42,098 nt of DNA from Bradyrhizobium neotropicale. Its GTDB lineage: Bacteria; Pseudomonadota; Alphaproteobacteria; Rhizobiales; Xanthobacteraceae. Below, in pieces: positions 9,071 through 19,562 of this stretch. The stretch is taken from contig NZ_LSEF01000028.1 in assembly GCF_001641695.1 (NCBI RefSeq), positions 176,164 to 218,261 on the forward strand, given 5' to 3'. Below the pieces are notes generated by a model. It saw only the letters and a list, made by a program, of their open reading frames with translations. It was not told the origin of the DNA and searched no databases. A program made the position numbers and the translations under genes. Position 1 is the stretch's first letter, and every line of letters begins with the position of its first letter.

Positions 9071-9097
9071 ACCTTCTCCCCTTGTAAGGGGAGAGGG
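9071..9097. repeat. Short palindrome between convergent genes
   Basis: CTCCCCTT (9076-9083), GT, AAGGGGAG (9086-9093) with flanks ACCTT and AGGGT form a near-perfect hairpin in the 73-base gap between the convergent cytochrome and phosphodiesterase genes. A related palindrome lies at 39491-39526, also between convergent genes. It may serve as a bidirectional terminator or transcript-end stabiliser. Confidence 0.55.
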
Positions 9098-9122
9098 TGC
9101 ATTGAACGTGCGGTGCCGCCAA

Positions 9123-9947
9123 TTAGCTCAACCAGAACCGCGGCGTCGCGGGCTCCAACCGGCCGCCCGCGCGCACCGGCGCAATCCGCAGCGCGAGCCC
9201 CGTCGCATCATCCGTCTCCACCGCGACACCGCTGAGCGTCGCGGCGCCCGCGGCCGGCTCGAAACGGCCTGACGGAATGCCCGACGTGAACCTGCGCAGC
9301 GGTTCTTCCTTCTGCATGCCGATGATGGAGTCGTAGTCGCCGGTCATGCCGGCGTCGGTCATGTAGGCGGTGCCGCCGCTGAGGATCTGGTGATCGGCGG
9401 TCGGCACATGCGTATGCGTGCCCACGACGAGGCTGGCGCGGCCGTCGCAGAAGAAGCCTATGCCTTGCTTCTCGCTGGTCGCCTCGCAATGGAAATCGAC
9501 GACGATGGCGTCGGCGGCCTGGCCGAGCGGACAGGCGCCTAGCTCGCGCTCTAGCGCGGCGAAGGGGTCGTCGAACGGGGTCATGAAGACGCGGCCGAGC
9601 GCGTTGACGACGAGCGCGTGCTTGCCGTTCTTGGTCTCCACCAGCGCCGCGCCGCGGCCGGGCGTGCCGCGCGGATAGTTCGCCGGCCGCACCAGGCGCT
9701 CCGCGCGCTCGATGAACACCAGAGCTTCGCGCTGGTCCCAGGAATGGTTGCCGAGCGTCACCGCGTCGGCGCCGGCATCGAGGAGCTCCTGGTAGATCGC
9801 CTCGGTGATGCCGAAACCGCCGGCGGAGTTCTCGCCGTTGACAACGACGAAATCGAGCGACCAATCCTTGACCATGCCGGGCAGATATTCGGCAATCGCC
9901 GCACGCCCGGCTCGGCCGACGACATCACCCACGAAGAGAATGCGCAA
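9123..9947 (-). CDS. YmdB-like metallophosphoesterase (cyclic nucleotide phosphodiesterase family)
   Basis: A 274-residue protein of the TIGR00282/YmdB family, dinuclear-metal phosphodiesterases reported to act on 2',3'-cyclic nucleotides in other bacteria. The start MRILFVGDVVGRAGR supplies the first metal-ligand Asp; further motifs are VVNGENSAGGFGIT, TLGNHSWDQ, VDFHCEATSEKQ and VGTHTHVPTAD, covering the Asn and His ligands of the fold. Length is normal for the family. Its first 23 bases overlap the end of the cyclo-ligase gene, so the two are co-transcribed. The cellular substrate in rhizobia is not established. Confidence 0.9.
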   Translation of the reverse strand: MRILFVGDVVGRAGRAAIAEYLPGMVKDWSLDFVVVNGENSAGGFGITEAIYQELLDAGADAVTLGNHSWDQREALVFIERAERLVRPANYPRGTPGRGAALVETKNGKHALVVNALGRVFMTPFDDPFAALERELGACPLGQAADAIVVDFHCEATSEKQGIGFFCDGRASLVVGTHTHVPTADHQILSGGTAYMTDAGMTGDYDSIIGMQKEEPLRRFTSGIPSGRFEPAAGAATLSGVAVETDDATGLALRIAPVRAGGRLEPATPRFWLS

Positions 9948-10521
9948 CTTCAGAACTCCGGAAATCGAACACGTCCGATTCCGTTAGCACATAATCCAGC
10001 GCGACGTCGTGCGATAGTGCCGGAACCGCCTCGATCTCCTGCGCCGCGAAAGCAAGGCCGATACCGACGACGTGCTTGGTCTTGCGCAAATGCGCGAAGG
10101 TGAAGTCGTAATGCCCCGCGCCGTAACCGATGCGATGGCCGAGACGGTCGAAGGCCGCAAGCGGCGTCAGCATGATGTCCGGGATGACCTCGGCCGCGGC
10201 CGGCGACGGCTCGGGAATGCCGAGCGGACCCAGCATCAGGCGGTCGTTCGGATGCCAGATGCGGAAGATCAGCGACTGGCCGCGCGCGGTAACGCAAGGA
10301 AGCGCGAGCCGCGCGCCTTCGCCAGCGAGCTTCACCATCAGCGGCGCCGGGTCGATCTCGCTGCGGATCGGCGAATAGCCGGAGATGATGCTTCCGGGGA
10401 GCAGCTCGAACGGCAGGCCGCGCTTGGCGAGTTTTGCTGCGGCTGTGCTGCGCTTCTTCTCGCTGAGCGCGTCGCGCTTGGCGAGAGCCTTGGCACGCAG
10501 TTCGGATTTGGAGTAGGTCAT
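9925..10521 (-). CDS. 5-formyltetrahydrofolate cyclo-ligase
   Basis: A 198-residue enzyme that uses ATP to turn 5-formyl-THF into 5,10-methenyl-THF in one-carbon metabolism (YgfA/MTHFS family). Seen are the N-terminal KSELRAKALAKRDAL helix, SGYSPIRSEIDP, LALPCVTARG and the C-terminal nucleotide-binding GHRIGYGAGHYD, the family signature. The ATG at 10521 gives the usual length; the frame stays open upstream but runs into the 6S RNA gene. The setting downstream of zapA and 6S RNA is the classic arrangement also found in gammaproteobacteria. Confidence 0.94.
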   Translation of the reverse strand: MTYSKSELRAKALAKRDALSEKKRSTAAAKLAKRGLPFELLPGSIISGYSPIRSEIDPAPLMVKLAGEGARLALPCVTARGQSLIFRIWHPNDRLMLGPLGIPEPSPAAAEVIPDIMLTPLAAFDRLGHRIGYGAGHYDFTFAHLRKTKHVVGIGLAFAAQEIEAVPALSHDVALDYVLTESDVFDFRSSEVAHSLRG

Positions 10522-10645
10522 CTGCGTTTTCCCCGAAGGCAGAGCCCCCGCTCCGCCATCATCGCCCGTGCATGCAGGCGATCCAATTTCCAGAGACGCC
10601 AGTGCAAGAACCTCGACGCCGCGGCGTCCTTGATACCCGCTCTCG

Positions 10646-10801
10646 CGGACATGACACCGAGACTTGGATTGAACCGCGAGCGTGTCGGGGACGCAAATTT
10701 CGACAGGCACAGACCAGAAGGTAGAAGCGCGAAGCCGCGGACGCCGTTGAAGCACTCGATCCCGGAGTTCCCTACGAAAGTAGGTGGGCACCATATGTCC
10801 G
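10646..10801 (-). ncRNA. ssrS: 6S RNA (RNA polymerase regulator)
   Basis: The 426-base gap between zapA and the cyclo-ligase gene is where 6S RNA is expected. A fold of about 156 nt can be drawn on the minus strand: closing stem CGGACAU (10801-10795) with AUGUCCG (10652-10646), an inner stem CGAGUG with CGCUCG, and small hairpins such as CCUAC-UUUC-GUAGG. 6S RNA binds the sigma-70 holoenzyme in stationary phase by mimicking an open promoter. Assignment rests on synteny, size and foldability; the ends are approximate. Directly upstream lies a strong hairpin (CCGGGCC-CGUG-GGCCCGG, about 10801-10818) that may belong to the precursor. The remainder of the gap holds nothing I recognise. Confidence 0.72.
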
Positions 10802-10947
10802 GGCCCACGGGCCCGGCCAGGGACAGTTCCCTAAAGGATCGATAAGGCCCCGGGGATATTATGGCTCCTGACGTGCGCCGCAGCCTCGCTTTTGCAATCT
10901 AACAACGAAGCCGACGAATCGCCAGCCCGGGGGCATCGAGCCCCCAA

Positions 10948-11331
10948 CTAACCGATCGCGATCCCGCCGCCGACGGTCCGGTTCAGGACCTGGGTCGACT
11001 TCTCGATGCGCTCGGCCGCGGCGTTCAGCGCGTTGACGACTGCGGTCTGGGTCATCCGGGCGCGCTCGACGGCGGCATTGCGGAAATCCCGCAGCTCGTT
11101 CAATTCCTGCTCCATGGTGCGGATGCGGTTGCCTGCATCGACCAGCTCGTCGCAGGCGGTCAGCGCCGCCATCACGGTGAGACGCGCATCGCCGATCTCG
11201 CCGAACTTTCCGCGCAGCGACTGGATTCGCGTCTCCAGGCTTTCTGCGAGCTTTAGCAGCCGCACCTCCTGGCCCTCCTCGCAGGCCATGCGGTATTGCC
11301 GGCCGTTGATGGTGACGTTGATGTGGCTCAT
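10948..11331 (-). CDS. zapA: Cell division protein ZapA
   Basis: A 127-residue ZapA family protein that binds and bundles FtsZ filaments at the division site. The N-terminal domain shows INVTINGRQYRMACEEGQE, then LLKLAESLETRIQSLRG and DARLTVMAALTACDEL, the family signature. The C-terminal half is a helical coiled coil (about 65-110) used for dimer and tetramer formation. Length is slightly above the E. coli protein (109). The start codon overlaps the stop of the DUF4164 gene by 4 bases (ATGA), implying coupled translation. The 6S RNA gene follows downstream. Confidence 0.95.
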   Translation of the reverse strand: MSHINVTINGRQYRMACEEGQEVRLLKLAESLETRIQSLRGKFGEIGDARLTVMAALTACDELVDAGNRIRTMEQELNELRDFRNAAVERARMTQTAVVNALNAAAERIEKSTQVLNRTVGGGIAIG

Positions 11332-11648
11332 CCGTCCTCTCCGGTATCGAGCACCGAGCGTATCGTGACGATCGCGGAATCCAGCTTCTCCGATATCTCG
11401 CGATTGGTGCGCTCGAGCTTGCGTGCCTTCACCAGCGCACCGTCGAGTTCATCAGCCAATCGCGAGCGATCGGCGCCGAGCGCCTGGATTCGCGTCGCGA
11501 GTTCGTTCTCGTCGCGATCGGCATCGCGCCGCCGTTCGACTGCGCTTTCGAGCGCATCGAGCGCTGCCATGAGCCTGCGGGTCGCGATCTCGATCTCGAC
11601 GGCAGACGATTCCGTCATGGCGGAACTGTTGGAAACGCGATCGTTCAT
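11328..11648 (-). CDS. DUF4164 family coiled-coil protein
   Basis: A short, highly charged helical protein of the DUF4164 family, usually encoded just before zapA in Rhizobiales. The core EIEIATRRLMAALDALESA is followed by a long coiled coil rich in Arg, Glu and Asp with heptad-like leucines (RIQALGADRSRLADELDGAL). No signal or catalytic motif is seen. The start is uncertain: ATG at 11648 (MNDRV) gives 106 residues, ATG at 11618 (MTESS) gives 96, and neither has a clear Shine-Dalgarno sequence. Coupling to zapA suggests a division-related role, but that is inference. Confidence 0.82.
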   Translation of the reverse strand: MNDRVSNSSAMTESSAVEIEIATRRLMAALDALESAVERRRDADRDENELATRIQALGADRSRLADELDGALVKARKLERTNREISEKLDSAIVTIRSVLDTGEDG

Positions 11649-11936
11649 GCAGTCAGCGGCGGAACCTTGTGGCCTTTGTCCCCGGGGCCTGCCGTCCGGC
11701 AAAAGACTCGGTTCGGCAAGCGGTTACAAGCGGAAATTTACGTGGCAGGGAAGCGATGCGCAACGCCGGCGGGAAACTATGCACCGATAAGCAACTTTTG
11801 CGGCCAAACCGGCGTTTGATTGCCTTGGACTCCCGGAACCGAGATGCTATCCCCACCCTCGACCCATAGGCCGCCAGGCTCTTCCCCCGCGGTCCCACGC
11901 CACTGCCAAGCGCTTCATTTCAGACGGATTTTCAAC

Positions 11937-13922
<1,986 letters not shown>

Positions 13923-13975
13923 GAGTTGAGCTTGCCCTGAAAAAGGACTACGTAACTCCTCATATGATCACGCAC

Positions 13976-13994
13976 CGCCCGGCCGAACCGGGCG
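13976..13994 (+). other. Hairpin between tkt and gap
   Basis: CGCCCGG (13976-13982) and CCGGGCG (13988-13994) flank a 5-base loop 54 bases after the tkt stop. There is no T-run, so this may be an mRNA 3'-end stabiliser or processing hairpin rather than an intrinsic terminator. Confidence 0.35.
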
Positions 13995-14040
13995 TCCGCC
14001 CTAAAAAACCCTCGCCGGCGCGTTACGCGCGTCGCGCGGG

Positions 14041-14073
14041 ATGACAGACGTCATTGAACACGCGTCATTGAAC
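14041..14073. promoter_or_regulatory. Repeated GTCATTGAAC motif before gap
   Basis: CGTCATTGAAC occurs at 14049-14059 and again at 14063-14073, a 14-base spacing, and the first copy is preceded by ATGAC (14041-14045), making a small palindrome ATGAC-N4-GTCAT. The cluster ends 6 bases before the AAGGAG ribosome-binding site of gap (14080-14085). It may be an operator or a leader element; no regulator is identified. Confidence 0.35.
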
Positions 14074-14092
14074 GGTCATAAGGAGACGAAAC

Positions 14093-15100
14093 ATGGCAGT
14101 CCGCGTCGGAATCAACGGTTTTGGCCGCATCGGCCGCAACGTCCTGCGCGCTATCGCCGAGTCCGGCCGCAAGGATATCGAGGTCGTCGGCATCAACGAT
14201 CTCGGCCCGGTCGAGACCAATGCTCATTTGCTCCGCTTCGACTCCGTTCACGGCCGCTTCCCCGGCACTGTCACCGTCGATGGTGACTCGATCAGCCTCG
14301 GTGGCAACAAGATCAAGGTGACCGCCGAGCGCGATCCCTCGAAGCTGCCCTGGAAGGATCTCGGCGTCGACATCGCGCTGGAATGCACCGGCATCTTCAC
14401 CGCGAAGGACAAGGCCTCCGCGCATCTCGTCGCCGGCGCCAAGCGCGTCTTGGTCTCCGCGCCCGCCGACGGCGCCGACGCCACCATCGTCTTCGGCGTC
14501 AACCACGACACGCTGACCAAGGATCATTTGGTCGTCTCCAACGGCTCCTGCACCACCAACTGTCTCGCGCCGGTCGCCAAGGTGCTGAACGACCTCGTCG
14601 GCATCGAGACCGGCTTCATGACCACGATCCACGCCTATACCGGCGATCAGCCGACGCTGGACACGCTGCACAAGGACCTCTACCGCGGCCGCGCCGCGGC
14701 GATGTCGATGATCCCGACCTCGACCGGTGCTGCGAAGGCGATCGGCCTCGTGCTGCCCGAACTGAAGGGCAAGCTCGATGGCGTCGCGATCCGCGTGCCG
14801 ACCCCGAACGTCTCGGTCGTCGACCTCAAGATCGTCGCCAAGCGCGCCACCGACGCCAAGGAAGTCAACGCGGCGATGAAGCGCGCCTCCGAGCAGCAGC
14901 TCAAGGGCATTCTCGGCTACACCACGGCGCCGAACGTCTCGATCGACTTCAACCACGACCCGCACTCCTCGACCTTCCACGAGGACCAGACCAAGGTGCA
15001 GAACGGCACGCTGGTGCGCGTGATGTCCTGGTACGACAACGAGTGGGGCTTCTCGAACCGCATGGCGGACACCGCCGTCGCGATGGCAAAGGTGATCTAA
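14093..15100 (+). CDS. gap: Glyceraldehyde-3-phosphate dehydrogenase, type I
   Basis: A 335-residue enzyme interconverting glyceraldehyde-3-phosphate and 1,3-bisphosphoglycerate. The Rossmann motif [15 protein letters not shown] is at the N-terminus; the active site is [12 protein letters not shown] with catalytic Cys153; the C-terminal [13 protein letters not shown] is present. AAGGAG at 14080-14085 sets the start. In position 33 or so the text reads [13 protein letters not shown], the substitution at the adenosine-binding loop (Asp followed by Leu) being common in alphaproteobacterial forms. The gene is followed within 10 bases by a tiny reading frame and then pgk, forming a glycolytic/Calvin operon. 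Confidence 0.97.
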   Translation: MAVRVGINGFGRIGRNVLRAIAESGRKDIEVVGINDLGPVETNAHLLRFDSVHGRFPGTVTVDGDSISLGGNKIKVTAERDPSKLPWKDLGVDIALECTGIFTAKDKASAHLVAGAKRVLVSAPADGADATIVFGVNHDTLTKDHLVVSNGSCTTNCLAPVAKVLNDLVGIETGFMTTIHAYTGDQPTLDTLHKDLYRGRAAAMSMIPTSTGAAKAIGLVLPELKGKLDGVAIRVPTPNVSVVDLKIVAKRATDAKEVNAAMKRASEQQLKGILGYTTAPNVSIDFNHDPHSSTFHEDQTKVQNGTLVRVMSWYDNEWGFSNRMADTAVAMAKVI

Positions 15101-15110
15101 GGGGAGCGCA

Positions 15111-15239
15111 GTGCTTCCTGCCTGGATCGGAATTCCTGGCGTCATTCTGCTGTTCGCATTGATCGCGTACGGGATGCGCCAGGGAGGCAAGGTAACGACC
15201 AGGCAGGAAGGCAATCCACCCGAGCGCGATGCGCCGTAA
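15111..15239 (+). CDS. Small single-span membrane peptide between gap and pgk
   Basis: A 42-codon frame starting at GTG 15111, only 10 bases after the gap stop, with a strong GGGGAG ribosome-binding site (15101-15106) placed 4 bases before it. The product begins [20 protein letters not shown], one clear hydrophobic helix, and ends in a short polar tail rich in Arg, Gln, Glu and Pro ([12 protein letters not shown]). I do not recognise a family. It could be a membrane peptide that is co-expressed with the triose-phosphate enzymes. The good ribosome-binding site and helix/tail organisation argue against chance; the small size and lack of known relatives keep confidence moderate. Confidence 0.6.
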   Translation: MLPAWIGIPGVILLFALIAYGMRQGGKVTTRQEGNPPERDAP

Positions 15240-15280
15240 GTCGCCAGCTAATAACGTCGCCAGCTAACGAGTATCAGGAC

Positions 15281-16474
15281 ATGGCCAGTTTTCGCACCCT
15301 CGACGACGTCGACGTGAAGGGCAAGCGCGTGCTGCTGCGCGTCGATCTCAACGTGCCCATGGAGAACGGGCGCGTCACTGACGCAACCCGGCTCGAGCGC
15401 GTCGCGCCGACCATCACCGAAATCTCGGACAAGGGCGGCAAGGTCATCCTGCTCGCGCATTTCGGCCGGCCGAAGGGACGCGATCCCAAGGAGTCGCTCA
15501 AGCAAGTCACCGAAGCGCTGTCGAAGGTCGTGAAGAAGCCCGTCGCCTTTGCCGATGACTGCATCGGCGAGCCCGCGGCCACGGCTGTGGCGGCCCTCAA
15601 TGACGGCGATATCCTCTGTCTGGAGAATACCCGCTTCCACAAGGAAGAGGAAAAGAACGATCCCGCCTTCGTCGCGGAATTGGCCAAGCTCGGCGACATC
15701 TGGGTCAACGACGCCTTCTCGGCCGCGCACCGCGCCCATGCCTCGACCGAAGGCCTCGGCCACAAGCTGCCCGCCTATGCCGGCCGCACCATGCAGGCCG
15801 AGCTCGATGCGCTGGAGAAGGCGCTGGAAGCGCCGACCAAGCCGGTCATTGCGATCATCGGCGGCGCAAAAGTCTCGACCAAGATCGATCTGCTCGAAAA
15901 TCTCGTCAACAAGGTCGACGCGCTCGTGATCGGCGGCGGCATGGCCAACACTTTCCTGCACGCGCAGGGCGTCGCGGTCGGCAAGTCGCTGGCAGAGAAG
16001 GATCTCGCCGCCACCGCGGTGCGCATCATGGAGAAGGCCGAGGCCGCGAATTGCGCCATCATCCTGCCGGTGGATGCCACCGTCGCCTATCATTTCGCCG
16101 CCAACGCTCCCTCGCATGCATATGGTCTCGATGCGATCCCCGCCGACGGCATGATCCTCGACGTCGGCCCGCAATCGATCGCCCGCATCCATGCCGCCAT
16201 CGACGATGCCGCGACGCTGGTCTGGAACGGCCCGCTCGGCGCCTTCGAGCTGCAGCCGTTCGACCGGGGCACGGTCGCGGCCGCCAAGCACGCAGCCGAG
16301 CGCACCAAGGCCAAGAAGCTGATCTCGATCGCGGGCGGCGGCGACACCGTCGCGGCGCTGAACCAGGCCGGCGTCGGCGGCGATTTCACCTATGTCTCGA
16401 CCGCCGGTGGCGCATTTCTTGAATGGATGGAAGGCAAGCCCCTGCCCGGCGTCGAGGTTCTGCGCGTCAAGTAA
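15281..16474 (+). CDS. pgk: Phosphoglycerate kinase
   Basis: A 397-residue kinase that transfers phosphate between 1,3-bisphosphoglycerate and ADP. Seen are [16 protein letters not shown] (the PGK signature), [42 protein letters not shown] and the nucleotide-binding GGGDTVAAL near the C-terminus. Length is normal. The ATG at 15281 lies 41 bases after the small membrane-peptide frame. It sits between gap and the class II aldolase, as expected for a triose-phosphate module used in both glycolysis and the Calvin cycle. Confidence 0.97.
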   Translation: MASFRTLDDVDVKGKRVLLRVDLNVPMENGRVTDATRLERVAPTITEISDKGGKVILLAHFGRPKGRDPKESLKQVTEALSKVVKKPVAFADDCIGEPAATAVAALNDGDILCLENTRFHKEEEKNDPAFVAELAKLGDIWVNDAFSAAHRAHASTEGLGHKLPAYAGRTMQAELDALEKALEAPTKPVIAIIGGAKVSTKIDLLENLVNKVDALVIGGGMANTFLHAQGVAVGKSLAEKDLAATAVRIMEKAEAANCAIILPVDATVAYHFAANAPSHAYGLDAIPADGMILDVGPQSIARIHAAIDDAATLVWNGPLGAFELQPFDRGTVAAAKHAAERTKAKKLISIAGGGDTVAALNQAGVGGDFTYVSTAGGAFLEWMEGKPLPGVEVLRVK

Positions 16475-16527
16475 TCGGTCGGCAAATAGCTAGCGGCCCC
16501 GCAGGCCCAAACGGGAGAAAAAGACAG

Positions 16528-17595
16528 ATGGCTCGGATCACGTTACGTCAATTGCTCGACCATGCAGCGGAGAACGATTACGGCGTACCGGCCTTCAACA
16601 TCAACAACATGGAGCAGGCGCTGGCGATCATGGACGCGGCCAATCAGGTCGACGCCCCCGTCATCATCCAGGCCTCGCGCGGAGCGCGCTCCTACGCCAA
16701 CGACGTCATGCTCAAGCACATGATGGACGCCGTGACCGAGATTTATCCGCACATCCCCGTCTGCGTGCATCTCGACCACGGCAACGAGCCCGCAACCTGC
16801 ATGACCGCGATCCAGGCCGGCTTCACCTCGGTGATGATGGACGGCTCGCTGAAGGCCGACGGCAAGACCCCCGGTGACTGGGGCTACAATGTCGACGTCA
16901 CCAAGACCGTGACCGACATGGCCCATCTCGGCGGCATCTCGGTCGAGGGCGAGCTCGGCGTGCTCGGCTCGCTCGAGACCGGCATGGGCGACAAGGAAGA
17001 TGGCCACGGCGCCGAAGGCAAGCTAAGCCACGACCAGCTCCTGACCAATCCGGACGAGGCCGTGAAGTTCGTCAAGGAGACCAAGGTCGACGCGCTCGCG
17101 ATCGCGATGGGTACCTCGCACGGCGCCTACAAGTTCACCCGCAAGCCGGACGGCGACATCCTCGCCATGAACGTGATCGAGGAGATCCACCGCAAGCTGC
17201 CGAACACGCATCTCGTCATGCACGGCTCCTCGTCGGTGCCGCAGGACCTCCAGGACATCATCAACGCCTATGGCGGCAAGATGAAGCCGACCTGGGGCGT
17301 GCCGGTCGCCGAGATCCAGCGCGGCATCAAGAACGGCGTGCGCAAGATCAACATCGACACCGACAACCGCATGGCGATGACCGGCCAGATCCGCAAAGTC
17401 CTCAAGGACCATCCGGAAGAGTTCGATCCGCGCAAGTACCTGAAGCCCGCCATGGAGGCGATGACCAAGCTGTGCAAGCAGCGGCTCCAGGAGTTCAACA
17501 CCGCCGGCCAGGCCTCCAAGATCAAGAAGGTCCTGACCACCGCCGAAATGGCCAAGCGCTACGCCAAGGGCGAGCTCGACCCCCGCGTCGCGTAG
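16528..17595 (+). CDS. fba: Class II (zinc-dependent) fructose-bisphosphate aldolase
   Basis: A 355-residue class II aldolase of the CbbA/Calvin-cycle subtype, which condenses dihydroxyacetone phosphate with glyceraldehyde-3-phosphate (or erythrose-4-phosphate). N-terminal [13 protein letters not shown], the HLDHG metal/catalytic segment, [10 protein letters not shown], and HGSSSVPQ with [11 protein letters not shown] are all diagnostic. The ATG at 16528 follows GGGAGAAA; an in-frame upstream start would overlap pgk and is rejected. A class I aldolase follows 255 bases downstream, so both mechanistic classes are encoded side by side. Confidence 0.96.
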   Translation: MARITLRQLLDHAAENDYGVPAFNINNMEQALAIMDAANQVDAPVIIQASRGARSYANDVMLKHMMDAVTEIYPHIPVCVHLDHGNEPATCMTAIQAGFTSVMMDGSLKADGKTPGDWGYNVDVTKTVTDMAHLGGISVEGELGVLGSLETGMGDKEDGHGAEGKLSHDQLLTNPDEAVKFVKETKVDALAIAMGTSHGAYKFTRKPDGDILAMNVIEEIHRKLPNTHLVMHGSSSVPQDLQDIINAYGGKMKPTWGVPVAEIQRGIKNGVRKINIDTDNRMAMTGQIRKVLKDHPEEFDPRKYLKPAMEAMTKLCKQRLQEFNTAGQASKIKKVLTTAEMAKRYAKGELDPRVA

Positions 17596-17632
17596 CGATC
17601 GCGCGGTGGCGCAAGCCAGCGAACCGATCCGC

Positions 17633-17728
17633 TTCCGGGGCGCCGCGCAGCGGCGAGCCCGGAATCCATAATCACAGCCTGGGGTTATGGATTCCGGGCC
17701 TGCGCCTTTCGGCGCATCCCGGAATGAC
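17633..17728. repeat. Palindromic repeat, 'cccggaatcca' class
   Basis: TTCCGGGGCGCCGCGC at the left and GGCGCATCCCGGAATGAC at the right are inverted, with inner arms CCCGGAATCCATAA and TTATGGATTCCGGG. This is the abundant Bradyrhizobium palindrome also present at 22293-22396 and 34980-35123. It occupies the gap between the two aldolase genes and would fold into a long hairpin in any read-through RNA. Confidence 0.8.
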
Positions 17729-17850
17729 TACCTTTTTGCAGGCGCGACACTCCCTCCCCCTTTACCCTGCGACGAACGTTAACTCGGCAATTGCCCGAGA
17801 ACGGTCTATTTTTGCAGGCAAGGGCAGCATCGTTTTGGGAGGACCTCTCG

Positions 17851-18876
17851 ATGAATCTGACTGAGCTCAACAGGATCGCGACCGCCATGGTCGCCTCCGG
17901 CAAGGGTATCCTCGCCGCCGACGAATCCTCCGGCACCATCAAGAAGCGGTTTGACGCGATCGGCGTGGAATCGACCGAAGCCAACCGCCGCGACTATCGC
18001 GAGATGCTGTTCCGGTCGAAGGAGGCCATGAGCCAGTACATCTCGGGCGTCATCCTGTTCGACGAGACGATCTGGCAGGACGCCAAGGACGGCACGCCGC
18101 TGATCAGGCTGATCGAGGAGAGTGGCGCCATTCCCGGCATCAAGGTCGACGAGGGCACGCAGGCCTTGCCGATGTGCCCGGGCGAGCTCGTCACCGTCGG
18201 GCTCGACAAGCTCGCCGAGCGCTTGAAGAAATACTATGAGCGCGGCGCGCGCTTCGCCAAATGGCGCGCGGTGATCGACATCGGCAGCGGCATCCCCTCG
18301 ATGACGGCAATCAGCGTCAACGCCCATGCGCTGGCGCGCTATGCCGCGCTGTGCCAGGCCGCGCAGATCGTGCCGATCGTCGAGCCGGAGGTGCTGATGG
18401 ACGGCGATCACGACATCGACCGCTGCCTTGAGGTGACCCAGCGCGTGCTCAACAAGACCTTCCAGGAATTGCGCGTGCAGCGCGTCGCGCTCGAGGGCAT
18501 GGTGCTGAAGCCCAACATGGCGGTCGCCGGCAAGAAGTCCGCAAAGCAGGCCTCCGTCGAGGAAGTCGCGGAGAAGACGGTGCGGATGCTGAAGGCCTGC
18601 GTGCCGGCGGCGGTGCCCGGCATCGCCTTCCTCTCCGGCGGCCAGTCGGATGAAGAGGCAACCGCGCATCTCAACGCCATGCACAAGCTCGGCCCGCTGC
18701 CCTGGGGCCTGACCTTCTCCTACGGCCGCGCATTGCAGGCCGCGCCGCAGAAGGCCTGGTCCGGCAAGGCGGAGAATGTCGCTGCCGGGCAGCGCGCCTT
18801 CAGCCATCGCGCGCGGATGAACGGCCTCGCCGCCAAGGGCGAATGGACCAACAGCCTGGAAAAGAAGGCGGCCTAG
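17851..18876 (+). CDS. Class I fructose-bisphosphate aldolase
   Basis: A 341-residue Schiff-base aldolase, metal-independent and unrelated to the class II enzyme just upstream. Family motifs: GKGILAADESSGTIKKRF near the N-terminus, YREMLF, GAIPGIKVDEG, and LEGMVLKPNMAV with the Schiff-base Lys220. The C-terminal RALQ segment is present. The start is fixed by GGGAGG (17837-17842). It probably works in the glycolytic or gluconeogenic direction under conditions where the zinc enzyme is less useful, but this is inference. The ThiE-like frame begins 3 bases after its stop. Confidence 0.96.
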   Translation: MNLTELNRIATAMVASGKGILAADESSGTIKKRFDAIGVESTEANRRDYREMLFRSKEAMSQYISGVILFDETIWQDAKDGTPLIRLIEESGAIPGIKVDEGTQALPMCPGELVTVGLDKLAERLKKYYERGARFAKWRAVIDIGSGIPSMTAISVNAHALARYAALCQAAQIVPIVEPEVLMDGDHDIDRCLEVTQRVLNKTFQELRVQRVALEGMVLKPNMAVAGKKSAKQASVEEVAEKTVRMLKACVPAAVPGIAFLSGGQSDEEATAHLNAMHKLGPLPWGLTFSYGRALQAAPQKAWSGKAENVAAGQRAFSHRARMNGLAAKGEWTNSLEKKAA

Positions 18877-18878
18877 CC

Positions 18879-19553
18879 TTGTCGAACAAATCGCCTCCGC
18901 CGCGCCCGGCGCCGCGCCTATATCTTGCGACGCCGCTCGTCGATGATCCCGCTTCGCTGCTCGCCGAGTTGCCCGGCCTGCTCGCATCCGCCGACGTCGC
19001 AGCCGTTCTGCTGCGGCTGAAGGAGACCGACCAGCGCACCATGATCTCGCGCATCAAGGCCTTGGCGGCGCTCGTGCAGAACACGGACGCTGCGCTGCTG
19101 GTCGACGGCCATCCCGAGCTGGTCGCGCGCGGCGGCGCGGACGGCGCACACCTCTCCGGCATCGCCGCGCTGGAGGAAGCGATGCCCTCGCTCAAGCCCG
19201 ATCGCATCGCCGGCGTCGGCGCTCTGGCGACACGGCACGATTCCATGAGCGCGGGCGAGATGGGCGCGGACTACGTGCTGTTCGGCGAGCCGGACGCGCA
19301 GGGCCAGCGGCCCTCGGCCGAGGCGATCGCCGAGCGGCTGGACTGGTGGGCGGAGCTGTTCGAGCCGCCTTGCGTCGGCTTTGCCACGTCGCTTGCGGAA
19401 GCTCATGAGTTTGCCGCCAGCGGCGCCGATTTCGTGCTGGTCGGCGACCTCATCTGGGCCGACCCGCGCGGGCCCAAAGCCGCGCTGGCCGACGCCGACG
19501 CTGCGATCAAGAAGGGCCATGCGGCGTACCCCGTACGCCAGGGGCACGGCTAG
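18879..19553 (+). CDS. Thiamine-phosphate synthase-like TIM-barrel protein
   Basis: A protein of about 224 residues resembling ThiE/TenI. The recognisable stretch is LLVDGHPELVARGGADGAHLSG, matching the ThiE block that normally reads INDRxDLALAxGADGVHLGQ, and GADYVLFGEP, matching GADYVGVGP. Other ThiE positions have diverged: the pyrimidine-diphosphate motif and GIG phosphate loop are not clear, so catalysis of thiamine phosphate formation is doubtful. The start is a TTG at 18879, 3 bases after the aldolase stop; the in-frame ATG at 18843 overlaps that gene and is less likely. It is probably co-transcribed with the aldolase. Confidence 0.78.
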   Translation: MSNKSPPPRPAPRLYLATPLVDDPASLLAELPGLLASADVAAVLLRLKETDQRTMISRIKALAALVQNTDAALLVDGHPELVARGGADGAHLSGIAALEEAMPSLKPDRIAGVGALATRHDSMSAGEMGADYVLFGEPDAQGQRPSAEAIAERLDWWAELFEPPCVGFATSLAEAHEFAASGADFVLVGDLIWADPRGPKAALADADAAIKKGHAAYPVRQGHG

Positions 19554-19562
19554 CGGCAAACC

